Positions 25,948 through 34,496 of a stretch of DNA of 64,000 nucleotides are shown one piece after another. The stretch's first letter is position 1; each line of letters starts with the position of its first letter. A program made the position numbers and the translations under genes. The notes under the pieces were generated by a model, which searched no databases, had not been told where the DNA came from, and saw nothing but the letters and a program-made list of their open reading frames with translations. This stretch comes from Desulfitobacterium chlororespirans DSM 11544 (GTDB lineage Bacteria > Bacillota > Desulfitobacteriia > Desulfitobacteriales > Desulfitobacteriaceae), in the NCBI RefSeq assembly GCF_900143285.1, contig NZ_FRDN01000006.1, forward strand, positions 372,001 through 436,000, written 5' to 3'.

Positions 25948-28605
25948 ATGGAGATACTGAAAATCCAGGCGATCCCGGGAGCTAATGCCTACAGCTACCG
26001 ACCAGTCATCCGGGCCGTCGTGGATCTCCAGGAATGGACAGAACGAACCAGCGATACCTTTGGCGATTTTAATACCCGTTTGGTTCAATGTTTGCCCAGT
26101 CTTTACGAGCATTTTTGCTCCCGGGGCAAACCGGGAGGATTTGTAGAACGGTTGAATGAAGGAACCTTAGTCGGACATATTATTGAGCACGTAACCATCG
26201 AACTGCTGACTCGTGCAGGACAGAACATACCTTATGGGAAAACCCTATGTCTGCCTGAGCATCCAGGCCATTATGAGATCATTTTCAACTACGACTCCCT
26301 TGAAGGAGGACTCGAAGGCTTCAAGCAGGGCTATGCGCTGGTACAGGAGTTGCTGGCGGGCCAAAAACCCAGTGTCACAAGCAGAATTGAGCGCATCAGG
26401 GAAGTCATTCAAAGGTTTGAACTGGGCGCTTCCACCCGGGCCATTATCGAAGCGGCCGAGGGTCGGGGTATACCGGTCATACGCTTAAATGACAGCAGCC
26501 TCCTCCAGTTAGGCTATGGACGCAACCAGAAGAGGGTGCAGGCCGCCATGAGTGACCAGACCAGCTGTATCGGTGTGGATATCGCCTGTGATAAAGGGCT
26601 GACCAAAAAACTGCTTTATGAGGGGGGCATCCCCGTTCCCGACGGGGTGGTTACCCGGAATGAAGACGAGGCGGTGGAGGGATTTCGGCAGCTGGCTCAA
26701 CTTGTTGTGGTCAAGCCCTATAACGGTAACCAAGGCAAGGGAGTGACCCTTAAGCTCAGGACTGAGGCTGAAGTCCGGGCGGCTTTTCGAGTAGCTCAGA
26801 CATATGAGGAGCAGGTTGTAGTCGAAGAGTATATTGAAGGAAAGAACTACCGGCTGCTTGTGGTTGACGGAAAAATGGCTGCTGCTGCTGAGCGCATTCC
26901 GGCGCATGTCATCGGGGATGGCGTTTCCACGGTGGGAGAGCTTGTTCAGCTGGCCAACAGCGATCCTCAGCGGGGAGAGGACCATGAGAAAGCTTTAACC
27001 AAGATAAAAATTGATCCTGTTGTGCTGATGACCCTGACCCAAAAAAAGATCGCCCTGGAGACGGTACCCGCCGATGGGGAGGTCGTTTATCTGCGGGACA
27101 GCGCCAACTTAAGCACCGGGGGAATTTCCGTGGATGTTACGGAGCGGATTCACCCTGATAATGCCGCTTTAGCTGAGTATGCGGCACGAATCGTGGGGTT
27201 GGATATCGCGGGGGTCGATATGGTCCTGGAGGATATTGAGCGGCCCCACCAGGAGCAGCGGGGAGCGATCATTGAGGTCAACGCGGCACCGGGCTTGAGA
27301 ATGCACCAATACCCGACTGTGGGCCGGTCTTTGGATGTGGGAAAAATCATCGTTGACCATGTCATGCCCAAAGGAAATGGAAGAATTCCCGTTATTTCGG
27401 TGACCGGAACCAATGGTAAGACCACAACCACGCGGATGATCGGCAAAATGCTGACGGATCGGGAGCTGGCGGTGGGTATGACCACCACAGATGGTATTTA
27501 TGTGGGGGGTAAGCTGCTGCTTAAAGGAGATACCACCGGTCCGGAAAGTGCTCAGATCGTGCTGCGCCACCCTGATGTTCAGGTGGCCGTGCTGGAAACG
27601 GCGCGGGGTGGGATCTTGAGGGCCGGTCTGGCCTATGATTACGCCGATGTCGCCGTGGTAACCAATGTAGCCAACGACCATCTCGGTCAATATGGCATGG
27701 AAAACCTGGAAGATATTGCCCATGTCAAAAGCCTGATCGCCGAGGTCGTTCGTCCCCACAGCTATGTAGTCCTCAACGCCGATGATCCATTGGTTGCTTC
27801 CTTTGCCCGGAAAACCAAAGGCAAAGTCATTTTCTTCAGTACCGAAAAAGATAACCTTACCCTACGCAAGCATTTAGCGGTGGGGGGGATCGCCGTCTTC
27901 GTGCGCCGGGGGAATGTTCTCCTCTGTCAGGGGGATCAATCCCATAAAATCTGCGGAGTCAAAGACCTGCCGGCGACCTGGAACGGAAAGGCCCTCCATA
28001 ATTTACAGAATGCCTTGGCAGCCATCGCCGTGGGCTGGTCCCTGGGGCTTAAGGCTGAGGGAATCCGCACCTCTTTATCGGAATTTACTTCCGATCCGGA
28101 ATGCAATCGCGGGCGGTTGAACCCTTATACGATTGGGGGCGTTCAGGTCTTCATCGACTATGGACATAATGCGGCGGGGATTAAAGCCATTGCCCAGACC
28201 CTGAGGAAGTTTAAAGCCCCTGCAGTGGTGGGATGTGTGACCGTGCCGGGGGACCGGCCGGATGAAACCATCCGGGAAGTGGCCCGGGTAGCGGCCCGGG
28301 GCTTTCATCGCCTGATTATTCGCGAGGATGGAGATCTGAGAGGAAGGCGGCCCGGTGAAATTGCGGGGATGATCATGGAGGAAGCGATTGCCTCGGGTAT
28401 GGATCCCCGGAGAATTTCTGTGGTTCTGCCGGAACGGGAAGCCTTCTGCCACGGCTTGGACACCTGCAAACCGGGAGAGATTTTTGTGATGTTCTATGAA
28501 CATCTGGAGCCCATTGAGGAAGAAATCGCCCTCCGCCTTGAAAGCGGTCCATTGGCTAAAGAAGAAGAAGGGTTTCTTGAAGTAGTCAATCTGGGGGCCA
28601 TCTAG
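25948..28605 (+). CDS. cphA: cyanophycin synthetase
   Basis: 885-residue ATP-dependent, non-ribosomal synthetase building multi-L-arginyl-poly-L-aspartate. The N-terminal domain (about 1-160) carries HIIEHVTIELL. The ATP-grasp domain (about 160-480: VVKPYNGNQGKGVTLK, IEVNAAPGLRMH) joins aspartate to the backbone. The Mur-ligase-like domain has the P-loop TGTNGKTTTT at about 486-495, LETARGGILRAG and VTNVANDHLGQYG. The length matches CphA1. GAAGGAGG precedes ATG 25948. Provides a nitrogen/carbon store that clostridial spore formers may deposit around sporulation; that timing is an inference from the neighbouring yabG. Confidence 0.95.
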   Translation: MEILKIQAIPGANAYSYRPVIRAVVDLQEWTERTSDTFGDFNTRLVQCLPSLYEHFCSRGKPGGFVERLNEGTLVGHIIEHVTIELLTRAGQNIPYGKTLCLPEHPGHYEIIFNYDSLEGGLEGFKQGYALVQELLAGQKPSVTSRIERIREVIQRFELGASTRAIIEAAEGRGIPVIRLNDSSLLQLGYGRNQKRVQAAMSDQTSCIGVDIACDKGLTKKLLYEGGIPVPDGVVTRNEDEAVEGFRQLAQLVVVKPYNGNQGKGVTLKLRTEAEVRAAFRVAQTYEEQVVVEEYIEGKNYRLLVVDGKMAAAAERIPAHVIGDGVSTVGELVQLANSDPQRGEDHEKALTKIKIDPVVLMTLTQKKIALETVPADGEVVYLRDSANLSTGGISVDVTERIHPDNAALAEYAARIVGLDIAGVDMVLEDIERPHQEQRGAIIEVNAAPGLRMHQYPTVGRSLDVGKIIVDHVMPKGNGRIPVISVTGTNGKTTTTRMIGKMLTDRELAVGMTTTDGIYVGGKLLLKGDTTGPESAQIVLRHPDVQVAVLETARGGILRAGLAYDYADVAVVTNVANDHLGQYGMENLEDIAHVKSLIAEVVRPHSYVVLNADDPLVASFARKTKGKVIFFSTEKDNLTLRKHLAVGGIAVFVRRGNVLLCQGDQSHKICGVKDLPATWNGKALHNLQNALAAIAVGWSLGLKAEGIRTSLSEFTSDPECNRGRLNPYTIGGVQVFIDYGHNAAGIKAIAQTLRKFKAPAVVGCVTVPGDRPDETIREVARVAARGFHRLIIREDGDLRGRRPGEIAGMIMEEAIASGMDPRRISVVLPEREAFCHGLDTCKPGEIFVMFYEHLEPIEEEIALRLESGPLAKEEEGFLEVVNLGAI

Positions 28606-28610
28606 TGACA

Positions 28611-28701
28611 AAGCTATCGCCATGAAATTGCTCTCCTTACTGCTAAACCAAGTGTGGAGCGGAAGGAGAGCGTGCCTGGCAACGATAGCTTTTCTTTTTT
28701 C
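28611..28701 (+). terminator. terminator of the cyanophycin genes
   Basis: An outer stem AAGCTATCG (28611) with CGATAGCTT (28683) encloses an inner GCTCTCCTT (28630) with AAGGAGAGC (28663), followed by TTCTTTTTTCTG. Confidence 0.7.
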
Positions 28702-28857
28702 TGAACGATTCCCAGGGTCAAAGGTAATTTAAAGATATTTTATAAATCATGCTTAATAAATTATCAAATATTAAATAATGCAGATACTAGAAGAACAGAG
28801 CTGTTTTAGGGTATAATGTATAGAAATACGATTCGAACGTTCGGAAGGGACAGGGTA

Positions 28858-29730
28858 ATGATTAAGAATCAGGTCGAAATGTTCGCCTACGCCAAAATAA
28901 ATCTTGCTCTGGCTATAACCGGCCGTCGTCCCGATGGGTATCATGAATTGGAAAGCGTCATGCAATCCATAGGCATCTATGATCGGATACGGGTGACTTT
29001 GGCGGAGAGGGGAATTCAGTGCTCCTGCGGAGAGTGGAGCGGTCCGGAAAATCTGGCTTACCGGGCGGCGGAAGCTTTTTTAAGCGGACTGGGGAGCAGC
29101 CGGGGTGTTCAGATTGACATCGAGAAGAATATTCCTGTGCAAGCGGGATTGGGTGGAGGAAGCGCCGACGCGGCGGCAACCTTGCAGGCTCTGAATAAGC
29201 TTTTTGAAGAGCCCTATACTCAGGAACAACTGAAGAGCATTGCCGCCCGGCTGGGTGCTGATGTGGCCTTTTGCCTGAAAGGCGGGACCCAATGGGCAAC
29301 CGGTGTGGGTGAAGAATTAAAAGATTTGCCTCCTGCCCCGAAACTCAATCTTGTTCTCATCAAGCCCGACCAAGGGGTAGATACTGCTGAAGCCTACCGT
29401 ACCTTTGATCAGCAAGGAGAATTCTCTCATCTGGATTATGCCGGGTGGCAAAGGGCTTTGGCATCCAGGAGAGCAGAAAGCCTTATCCCCCTTCTTTATA
29501 ATGATTTAGAGCCGGCTTCCATGAAGCTTCTGCCGGAAATTGCCTGGATCAAAGCGGAATTGATGAAGCAAAACGGCTGTCTGGGAGCTTTGATGTCCGG
29601 CAGCGGCTCCTCAGTGTTTGGAATCGTTCAGACTGAGGAACAAGCGGAAAAAATTGCAGCGATATGGCGAGAAAGAAACTATCATGTCTGGGTAACGCAT
29701 ACTATGGAAAGGGGAAATATTTATGGGTAG
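28858..29730 (+). CDS. ispE: 4-diphosphocytidyl-2-C-methyl-D-erythritol kinase
   Basis: 290-residue GHMP kinase of the MEP isoprenoid pathway. Motifs: [23 protein letters not shown], the ATP loop [14 protein letters not shown] and the C-terminal [13 protein letters not shown]. The start is ATG 28858 with a moderate AGGG site; an in-frame ATG at 28816 overlaps a TATAAT -10 element (28812-28817) and is rejected. Its stop overlaps the following GntR gene. Confidence 0.95.
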   Translation: MIKNQVEMFAYAKINLALAITGRRPDGYHELESVMQSIGIYDRIRVTLAERGIQCSCGEWSGPENLAYRAAEAFLSGLGSSRGVQIDIEKNIPVQAGLGGGSADAAATLQALNKLFEEPYTQEQLKSIAARLGADVAFCLKGGTQWATGVGEELKDLPPAPKLNLVLIKPDQGVDTAEAYRTFDQQGEFSHLDYAGWQRALASRRAESLIPLLYNDLEPASMKLLPEIAWIKAELMKQNGCLGALMSGSGSSVFGIVQTEEQAEKIAAIWRERNYHVWVTHTMERGNIYG

Positions 29731-30442
29731 AAAACTGGTACCGGTTAAACTCGATAGTTATAAACCCTTAAGAGAGATTGTGTTTGAGTCCTTGCGTGAA
29801 GCCATTATCAATGGCGTCCTTGAACCCGGTGAACGCTTAATGGAGATCCAATTGGCTGAAGAAATGGGTGTAAGCCGCACCCCGGTAAGAGAGGCTATCC
29901 GTAAGCTGGAGCTGGAAAACTTTGTCGTCATGATTCCTCGTAAAGGAGCTTATGTGGCAGGAGTGTCCCATAAGGATGTGGCGGATGTTTTTGAAATCCG
30001 TTCCGCTCTGGAAGGCTTGGCCGCCGGACTGGCGGCAGAACGGGCTACGGTTCAGGAGATTGAAGAGATGGAACGGTTCCTTCTTTATTATGAAGGGCAA
30101 GAGATGAGCTTGGATCAGATGGTGGACTCAGATACGGATTTCCACGCGTTGGTCTACAAGGCCAGCCGCAACGAACGGTTGATTCAGATCCTGGCCAATT
30201 TACGGGAGCAGATTCAACGGTTCCGCGCCACTTCCCTGTCCGTTCCGGGGCGGCTTAAGAATGCCATTGATGAACACCGCGGCATTGTGGAGGCCCTGGC
30301 CCGTCATGACGTGGAAGAGGCCCAATCCTTAGCTATGGCTCATATCGTGACGGCTGAAAATGTCATGTTTGAAGCCCTGCGCCTTTCCAGGGAACAGGGA
30401 GACCCTAAGGAGGGCAGTGAAGCCAATTCTGAGAAAGAATAG
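29723..30442 (+). CDS. GntR/FadR-type transcriptional regulator with FCD domain
   Basis: 239 residues. The N-terminal winged helix (about 10-75) includes [40 protein letters not shown]. The C-terminal all-helical FCD effector domain (about 85-225) contains the metal-ligand pattern D..FH, H and H ([22 protein letters not shown]). It binds a small carboxylate in known relatives; the ligand here is unknown. Overlaps ispE by eight bases, and purR follows after 11 bases, so all three are likely cotranscribed. Confidence 0.92.
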   Translation: MGRKLVPVKLDSYKPLREIVFESLREAIINGVLEPGERLMEIQLAEEMGVSRTPVREAIRKLELENFVVMIPRKGAYVAGVSHKDVADVFEIRSALEGLAAGLAAERATVQEIEEMERFLLYYEGQEMSLDQMVDSDTDFHALVYKASRNERLIQILANLREQIQRFRATSLSVPGRLKNAIDEHRGIVEALARHDVEEAQSLAMAHIVTAENVMFEALRLSREQGDPKEGSEANSEKE

Positions 30443-30453
30443 AGGGTTAGTCC

Positions 30454-31281
30454 GTGGAAAAGATGAAACGCGCTGAGCGAATGGTTGCTGTGATGCAAGT
30501 ACTTATGTCAAAACCCAATATGTTGATTCCTCTGACCACGCTGGCTGAACGCTTTGGGGCGGCTAAATCCACCATCAGTGAAGATTTGCTGGCCGTTAAG
30601 GAAAGCATGCGTTGTACAGGTCGGGGGCGTTTGGAGACTGTGTCCGGTGCTGCCGGGGGAGTTCGTTATATTCCGGAGATTTCAGCAGAGGATGCCGGCG
30701 AATTTCTCATAAGTTTAGCGGAGCGTTTAAGCAGCCAGGACAGGGTCCTAGCCGGTGGGTTCCTTTACATGACGGATCTTCTTTACGACCCTGCTATTTT
30801 ACGTCCGTTGGCCTTGATCTTTGCCGGCGTTTTTCGGGAGAAAAAGCCGGATGTGGTGGTTACCATCGAGACGAAGGGAATACCTCTCGCCCTGGTTACA
30901 GCAGAGGCCTTAGGAGTACCGATGGTCATCATCCGTCATGGCAATAAGGTCACGGAAGGAACCGCGGTCAGTATCAATTATGTTTCCGGTTCTTCCAAAC
31001 GGATTCAGTCCATGACCCTGGGGCGGAGAGCTTTAGAGCCCGGACGGAAGGTCTTGATCATTGATGATTTCATGAAGGCCGGTGGAACTGCTTTAGGCAT
31101 GATCAATCTCTTGAAAGAGTTTGATGCCGATGTGGTCGGTCTGGGAGTCTTGATGGAAACGCCCCGGGAAGAAGAGCCCAAGCTTGTCGATCATTATTTA
31201 TCCCTTCTTCAGCTCAGAGAGCTGGATCCTGTTAAAGGAGTCGTCCAGGTGATTCCTCAGAATAGCTTCTTATCACTCTAA
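30454..31281 (+). CDS. purR: purine operon repressor PurR (Bacillus type)
   Basis: 275 residues: an N-terminal winged helix (MKRAERMVAVMQVLMSKPNM, AAKSTISEDL) and a C-terminal phosphoribosyltransferase-fold domain with the PRPP loop VLIIDDFMKAGGTA. Represses purine synthesis and transport genes, and is released by PRPP. The start GTG 30454 is preceded by GAGGGTTAG. The ispE-purR-spoVG-glmU-prs order is conserved with B. subtilis, although the yabJ (RidA) gene between purR and spoVG is absent. Confidence 0.95.
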   Translation: MEKMKRAERMVAVMQVLMSKPNMLIPLTTLAERFGAAKSTISEDLLAVKESMRCTGRGRLETVSGAAGGVRYIPEISAEDAGEFLISLAERLSSQDRVLAGGFLYMTDLLYDPAILRPLALIFAGVFREKKPDVVVTIETKGIPLALVTAEALGVPMVIIRHGNKVTEGTAVSINYVSGSSKRIQSMTLGRRALEPGRKVLIIDDFMKAGGTALGMINLLKEFDADVVGLGVLMETPREEEPKLVDHYLSLLQLRELDPVKGVVQVIPQNSFLSL

Positions 31282-31325
31282 AAACACTCAAAAATGCCTT
31301 CCAAACGGGAAAGATCGGGGCATAT

Positions 31326-31355
31326 AAGCGAAAAAAAGAATTTTTTCGCTTAAAA
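31326..31355 (+). terminator. rho-independent terminator after purR
   Basis: AAGCGAAAAAA pairs with TTTTTTCGCTT around a short AGAA loop, giving an A/T-rich stem-loop immediately ahead of the spoVG promoter. Confidence 0.65.
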
Positions 31356-31384
31356 GAAGGAGTTTTTTACCATATAGAGAATAT
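31356..31384 (+). promoter_or_regulatory. sigma-H promoter of spoVG
   Basis: GAAGGAGTT at 31356-31364, an 11-base spacer and AGAGAATAT at 31376-31384 fit the sigma-H consensus RNAGGAWWW - N11/12 - RNNGAATWW with one mismatch in the -35. In B. subtilis spoVG is a classical sigma-H gene. Confidence 0.75.
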
Positions 31385-31435
31385 GTTTGGTAAGAATATT
31401 GCTGGTCACCGGGATGAGAAGGGTGGTGATTCATA

Positions 31436-31690
31436 ATGAACATTACTGATGTACGGGTACGGAAGGTGAATGTCGAGGGTAAGATGAAAGCCGTTGTTTC
31501 TGTTACTTTCGACAATTCGTTTGTCGTTCACGATGTAAAGGTAGTGGAAGGGACAAACGGGCTTTTCGTTGCTATGCCCAGTCGGAAGACTCCGGAAGGT
31601 GAATTCCGTGATATAGCACACCCTATCTCTTCTGCAGCCCGCGAAGTGATTCAAAACGCAGTATTAAAGGCTTACCAGGAAGCAATGTAA
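31436..31690 (+). CDS. spoVG: septation/sporulation regulator SpoVG
   Basis: 84-residue RNA/DNA-binding regulator. The sequence [41 protein letters not shown] and FRDIAHPI is the highly conserved SpoVG pattern. GGTGGTGATTC precedes the ATG. Downstream terminator at 31701, so it is probably a single-gene transcript driven by the sigma-H-type promoter. Confidence 0.97.
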   Translation: MNITDVRVRKVNVEGKMKAVVSVTFDNSFVVHDVKVVEGTNGLFVAMPSRKTPEGEFRDIAHPISSAAREVIQNAVLKAYQEAM

Positions 31691-31700
31691 GACAAGCATT

Positions 31701-31728
31701 AAGAGACCCTGTTCCAGGGTCTCTTTTG
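31701..31728 (+). terminator. rho-independent terminator of spoVG
   Basis: AAGAGACCCT pairs with AGGGTCTCTT around GTTCC, followed by TTGCTC. Confidence 0.85.
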
Positions 31729-31810
31729 CTCATGAGATAGGGAGAGAATCTGGTTTAAAGATGAAAAACAGATAGAGAAAATGTATTATGAAAGAGGAAT
31801 TTGCCGTTTT

Positions 31811-31839
31811 TTGACGAATTAAAGTCTTTTGGGTATTGA
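31811..31839 (+). promoter_or_regulatory. probable sigma-A promoter of glmU-prs
   Basis: TTGACG at 31811-31816, a 17-base spacer and TATTGA at 31834-31839. The -35 is strong and the -10 weak (three of six). Confidence 0.45.
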
Positions 31840-31877
31840 ATACGAATCAGGGTAAACTATTGATGGAGGCGAAGTTT

Positions 31878-33239
31878 ATGCCACATTGGGCTGCGGTGAT
31901 TATGGCGGCGGGCAAAGGTACCCGAATGAAGTCCAAGTTGCCTAAAGTCATGCATACACTGGCTGGAAAACCCATGCTTCAACATGTTTTGGATTGTGTC
32001 CGCTCCGTGGAAATCCCCCGTTCCATGGTTGTTCTGGGCCATGGCAGAGAGCTGATCGAGGCCACTTTGGACGACCGGACGGAAGTGGTGGTTCAAGAAG
32101 AACAATGTGGAACAGGGCATGCGATCATGCAAGCGATTCCTCATTGCCATGAGGTTGATCATATTATTGTTTTAAGTGGAGACCAGCCCCTGATCCGGCC
32201 GGAGACTCTCAGGAGTTTGATCAGAATTCATATTGAACATAATGCGGCAGCCACTCTTTTAACGGCCTGCTTTGAAAATCCTCACGGATTAGGCCGGATT
32301 CTCAAAGAGGGAGAGCAGTTTCTGCGGGTGGTGGAGGAGAAGGATGCTACTCCCCAGGAACGGCTGATTCAAGAGATCAATACGGGAACCTACTGCTTCA
32401 ATGTTGCCAAGCTTAGGGAAGCCCTGAAGAACATAACCCCCAAGAACGCTCAAGGGGAATACTATTTAACCGATGTTTTTGCTGTTTTTCATGCCCAGGG
32501 CGAAGTCATCCGCACCTACTGTACTGAGGATGTCCATGAAGCTCTGGGAATCAACAGCCGGGCTCAGCTGGCGGCGGCTGAGGATGTGGTTCGCCAACGG
32601 ATTCTGTCCTATTGGATGGAGGAAGGAGTGACGATCATCGATCCCCGCTCCACCTTTGTCGAAGCTGAGGTAGTGCTTCAACCGGATGTGGTCCTTCAGC
32701 CCTTTACCATTCTGAAAGGCAGAACCCAGGTGGCCGAGGATGCGGTCATCGGTCCTCATACGACCCTAACCGATTGTACTGTGGGAGCAGGCTCAGAGGT
32801 ATCTCATACGGTGGGCAATCAAGCCGTGATCGGCGATCGCTGCACCATCGGCCCCTATGCTTATCTGCGTCCGGGCACGGTTCTCCAGGATAAGGTGAAG
32901 GTGGGGGATTTCGTAGAGATTAAAAACAGCCAGATTGGCGAAGGGTCAAAAATTCCTCATCTTAGCTATGTAGGAGATTCCCAAGTGGGGAAATCTGTGA
33001 ATATTGGCGCAGGTACCATTACCTGCAATTATGATGGGGTCAATAAATATAAAACAATTATCAGGGATAAGGCTTTTCTGGGAAGCAATACTAATCTTGT
33101 AGCCCCGGTGGAAATTGGTGAAGGCTCAGTGACAGGAGCGGGATCCACGATCTCCAAGAATGTACCGGCCAATACCTTAGCCATAGAGCGCAGCACCCAA
33201 AAACATATCGAAAATTGGGTTCGAAATAAGAAAAAGTAG
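31878..33239 (+). CDS. glmU: bifunctional GlcNAc-1-P uridyltransferase / GlcN-1-P acetyltransferase
   Basis: 453-residue enzyme making UDP-GlcNAc for peptidoglycan. The N-terminal nucleotidyltransferase has [33 protein letters not shown] and INTGTYCF. The C-terminal left-handed beta-helix has hexapeptide repeats ([18 protein letters not shown]) and the acetyl-CoA site [21 protein letters not shown] 31878 has GGAGG eight bases upstream; an earlier in-frame ATG at 31836 falls in the promoter. prs follows after 14 bases. Confidence 0.96.
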   Translation: MPHWAAVIMAAGKGTRMKSKLPKVMHTLAGKPMLQHVLDCVRSVEIPRSMVVLGHGRELIEATLDDRTEVVVQEEQCGTGHAIMQAIPHCHEVDHIIVLSGDQPLIRPETLRSLIRIHIEHNAAATLLTACFENPHGLGRILKEGEQFLRVVEEKDATPQERLIQEINTGTYCFNVAKLREALKNITPKNAQGEYYLTDVFAVFHAQGEVIRTYCTEDVHEALGINSRAQLAAAEDVVRQRILSYWMEEGVTIIDPRSTFVEAEVVLQPDVVLQPFTILKGRTQVAEDAVIGPHTTLTDCTVGAGSEVSHTVGNQAVIGDRCTIGPYAYLRPGTVLQDKVKVGDFVEIKNSQIGEGSKIPHLSYVGDSQVGKSVNIGAGTITCNYDGVNKYKTIIRDKAFLGSNTNLVAPVEIGEGSVTGAGSTISKNVPANTLAIERSTQKHIENWVRNKKK

Positions 33240-33253
33240 GGGGATATTTTGGA

Positions 33254-34195
33254 ATGTCTGTCAAGGAGTTGAAAATCTTTTGCGGCAATGCCAACCGAGC
33301 ATTAGCGGAAGAAATTGTTGATTATCTGGGGGTTCCTCTGGGAGAGGCTAAAGTAAAACGCTTTCAGGACGGGGAAACTACCATCGCCATTGATGAAAGC
33401 GTCCGGGGGGCGGATGTCTTTGTGGTTCAACCCACCTGTAATCCGACCAATGATAATATCATGGAACTCTTGATCATGATTGATGCCCTGAAAAGAGCGT
33501 CGGCTCGCCGCATCACTCCAGTTATCCCTTATTACGGATATGCCCGTCAAGAACGGAAATCCAAAGCCCGGGATCCGATCACAGCCAAGCTCATGGCCAA
33601 TCTGATCACCACCGCCGGTGCCGACCGGGTCGTGACCATGGATCTCCACGCCCCGGCCATCCAAGGTTTCTTTGATATTCCGGTGGACCATCTCCCCGGT
33701 GTTCCCATCCTGGCGGAGTACTTCAAAAGTAAAGAATTAGAGAACGTGGTGGTTGTTTCCCCGGACCATGGCGGAGTACAACGGGCCCGCAACCTGGCGG
33801 AACGCATCGGAGCGCCTTTGGCCATCATCGACAAGCGCCGTCCGGAACCCAATGTATCAGAGATTATGAATGTTATCGGTGATATTCAAGGCAAACATGT
33901 GATTATGATCGATGATATCATCGACACCGCCGGGACGATTACTCAAGGAGCTCAAGCCTTGAAGGATCGCGGAGCTCAGGATGTCTATGCCTGCTGTACT
34001 CATCCGGTATTATCCGGCCCAGCCTTTGAGCGCCTGGAGAATTCCGTCATCAAGGAAGTGGTCATCACCAATACCATTCCCGTTCAGCCGGAAAAAATGA
34101 TCCCCAAGATTAAAGTCCTCTCTGTGGCTCCTTTATTGGGAGCGGCCATCGTGCGTATTCATGAGGACCTTTCCGTAAGCAAGCTGTTCAGTTAG
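33254..34195 (+). CDS. prs: ribose-phosphate pyrophosphokinase
   Basis: 313 residues; makes PRPP for purine, pyrimidine, histidine and tryptophan synthesis. Motifs: [27 protein letters not shown] (flexible loop), [14 protein letters not shown], and the PRPP-binding signature [14 protein letters not shown]. Last gene of the block that follows the B. subtilis order; ctc and pth, which usually come next, are missing. Confidence 0.97.
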   Translation: MSVKELKIFCGNANRALAEEIVDYLGVPLGEAKVKRFQDGETTIAIDESVRGADVFVVQPTCNPTNDNIMELLIMIDALKRASARRITPVIPYYGYARQERKSKARDPITAKLMANLITTAGADRVVTMDLHAPAIQGFFDIPVDHLPGVPILAEYFKSKELENVVVVSPDHGGVQRARNLAERIGAPLAIIDKRRPEPNVSEIMNVIGDIQGKHVIMIDDIIDTAGTITQGAQALKDRGAQDVYACCTHPVLSGPAFERLENSVIKEVVITNTIPVQPEKMIPKIKVLSVAPLLGAAIVRIHEDLSVSKLFS

Positions 34196-34255
34196 TTTCT
34201 GCTTCCTGAGTCTCCCTAAGGCCGTGATGGTCAGGGACAGTTGATAGGTTTAGAT

Positions 34256-34300
34256 AAAAAAATCAGAAGTGAGGGACAAAGTCCTTCCTTCTGATTTTTT
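34256..34300 (+). terminator. rho-independent terminator of glmU-prs
   Basis: AATCAGAAG pairs with CTTCTGATT, with further GGGAC/GTCC pairing inside, followed by a T6 run. On the minus strand the A-run gives a T-rich exit too, so it can serve the convergent metal-ATPase operon. Confidence 0.85.
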
Positions 34301-34316
34301 GCGTGGATGATAGCTA

Positions 34317-34496
34317 TCAAAACACGAATTTAAAGGCTATGGCAACGGCTGCCATAACGGCGCCTAGAATTGCAACGACTCGATAAATTTTTACTGATTC
34401 AGGGTCGTTTTTTTCTTTACGCATATAGAGAATGCCGTTGCACAGCATTCCTAATCCGACCAGGATAAACAGTATAAAGAACAGCCATTCGCTCAT
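34317..34496 (-). CDS. 59-residue two-helix membrane protein coupled to the metal ATPase
   Basis: Small protein, translation MSEWLFFILFILVGLGML ... then MRKEKNDPESVKIYRVVA and a final hydrophobic helix ending KFVF. Two membrane segments are predicted (about 4-24 and 40-57), joined by a basic loop. GGAGG lies nine bases before ATG 34496, and the start overlaps the ATPase stop (ATGA), so it is translationally coupled. A decayed fragment of the same gene start also sits beside the CsoR gene. I do not recognise the family; a role as an ATPase accessory subunit is inference. Confidence 0.75.
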   Translation of the reverse strand: MSEWLFFILFILVGLGMLCNGILYMRKEKNDPESVKIYRVVAILGAVMAAVAIAFKFVF

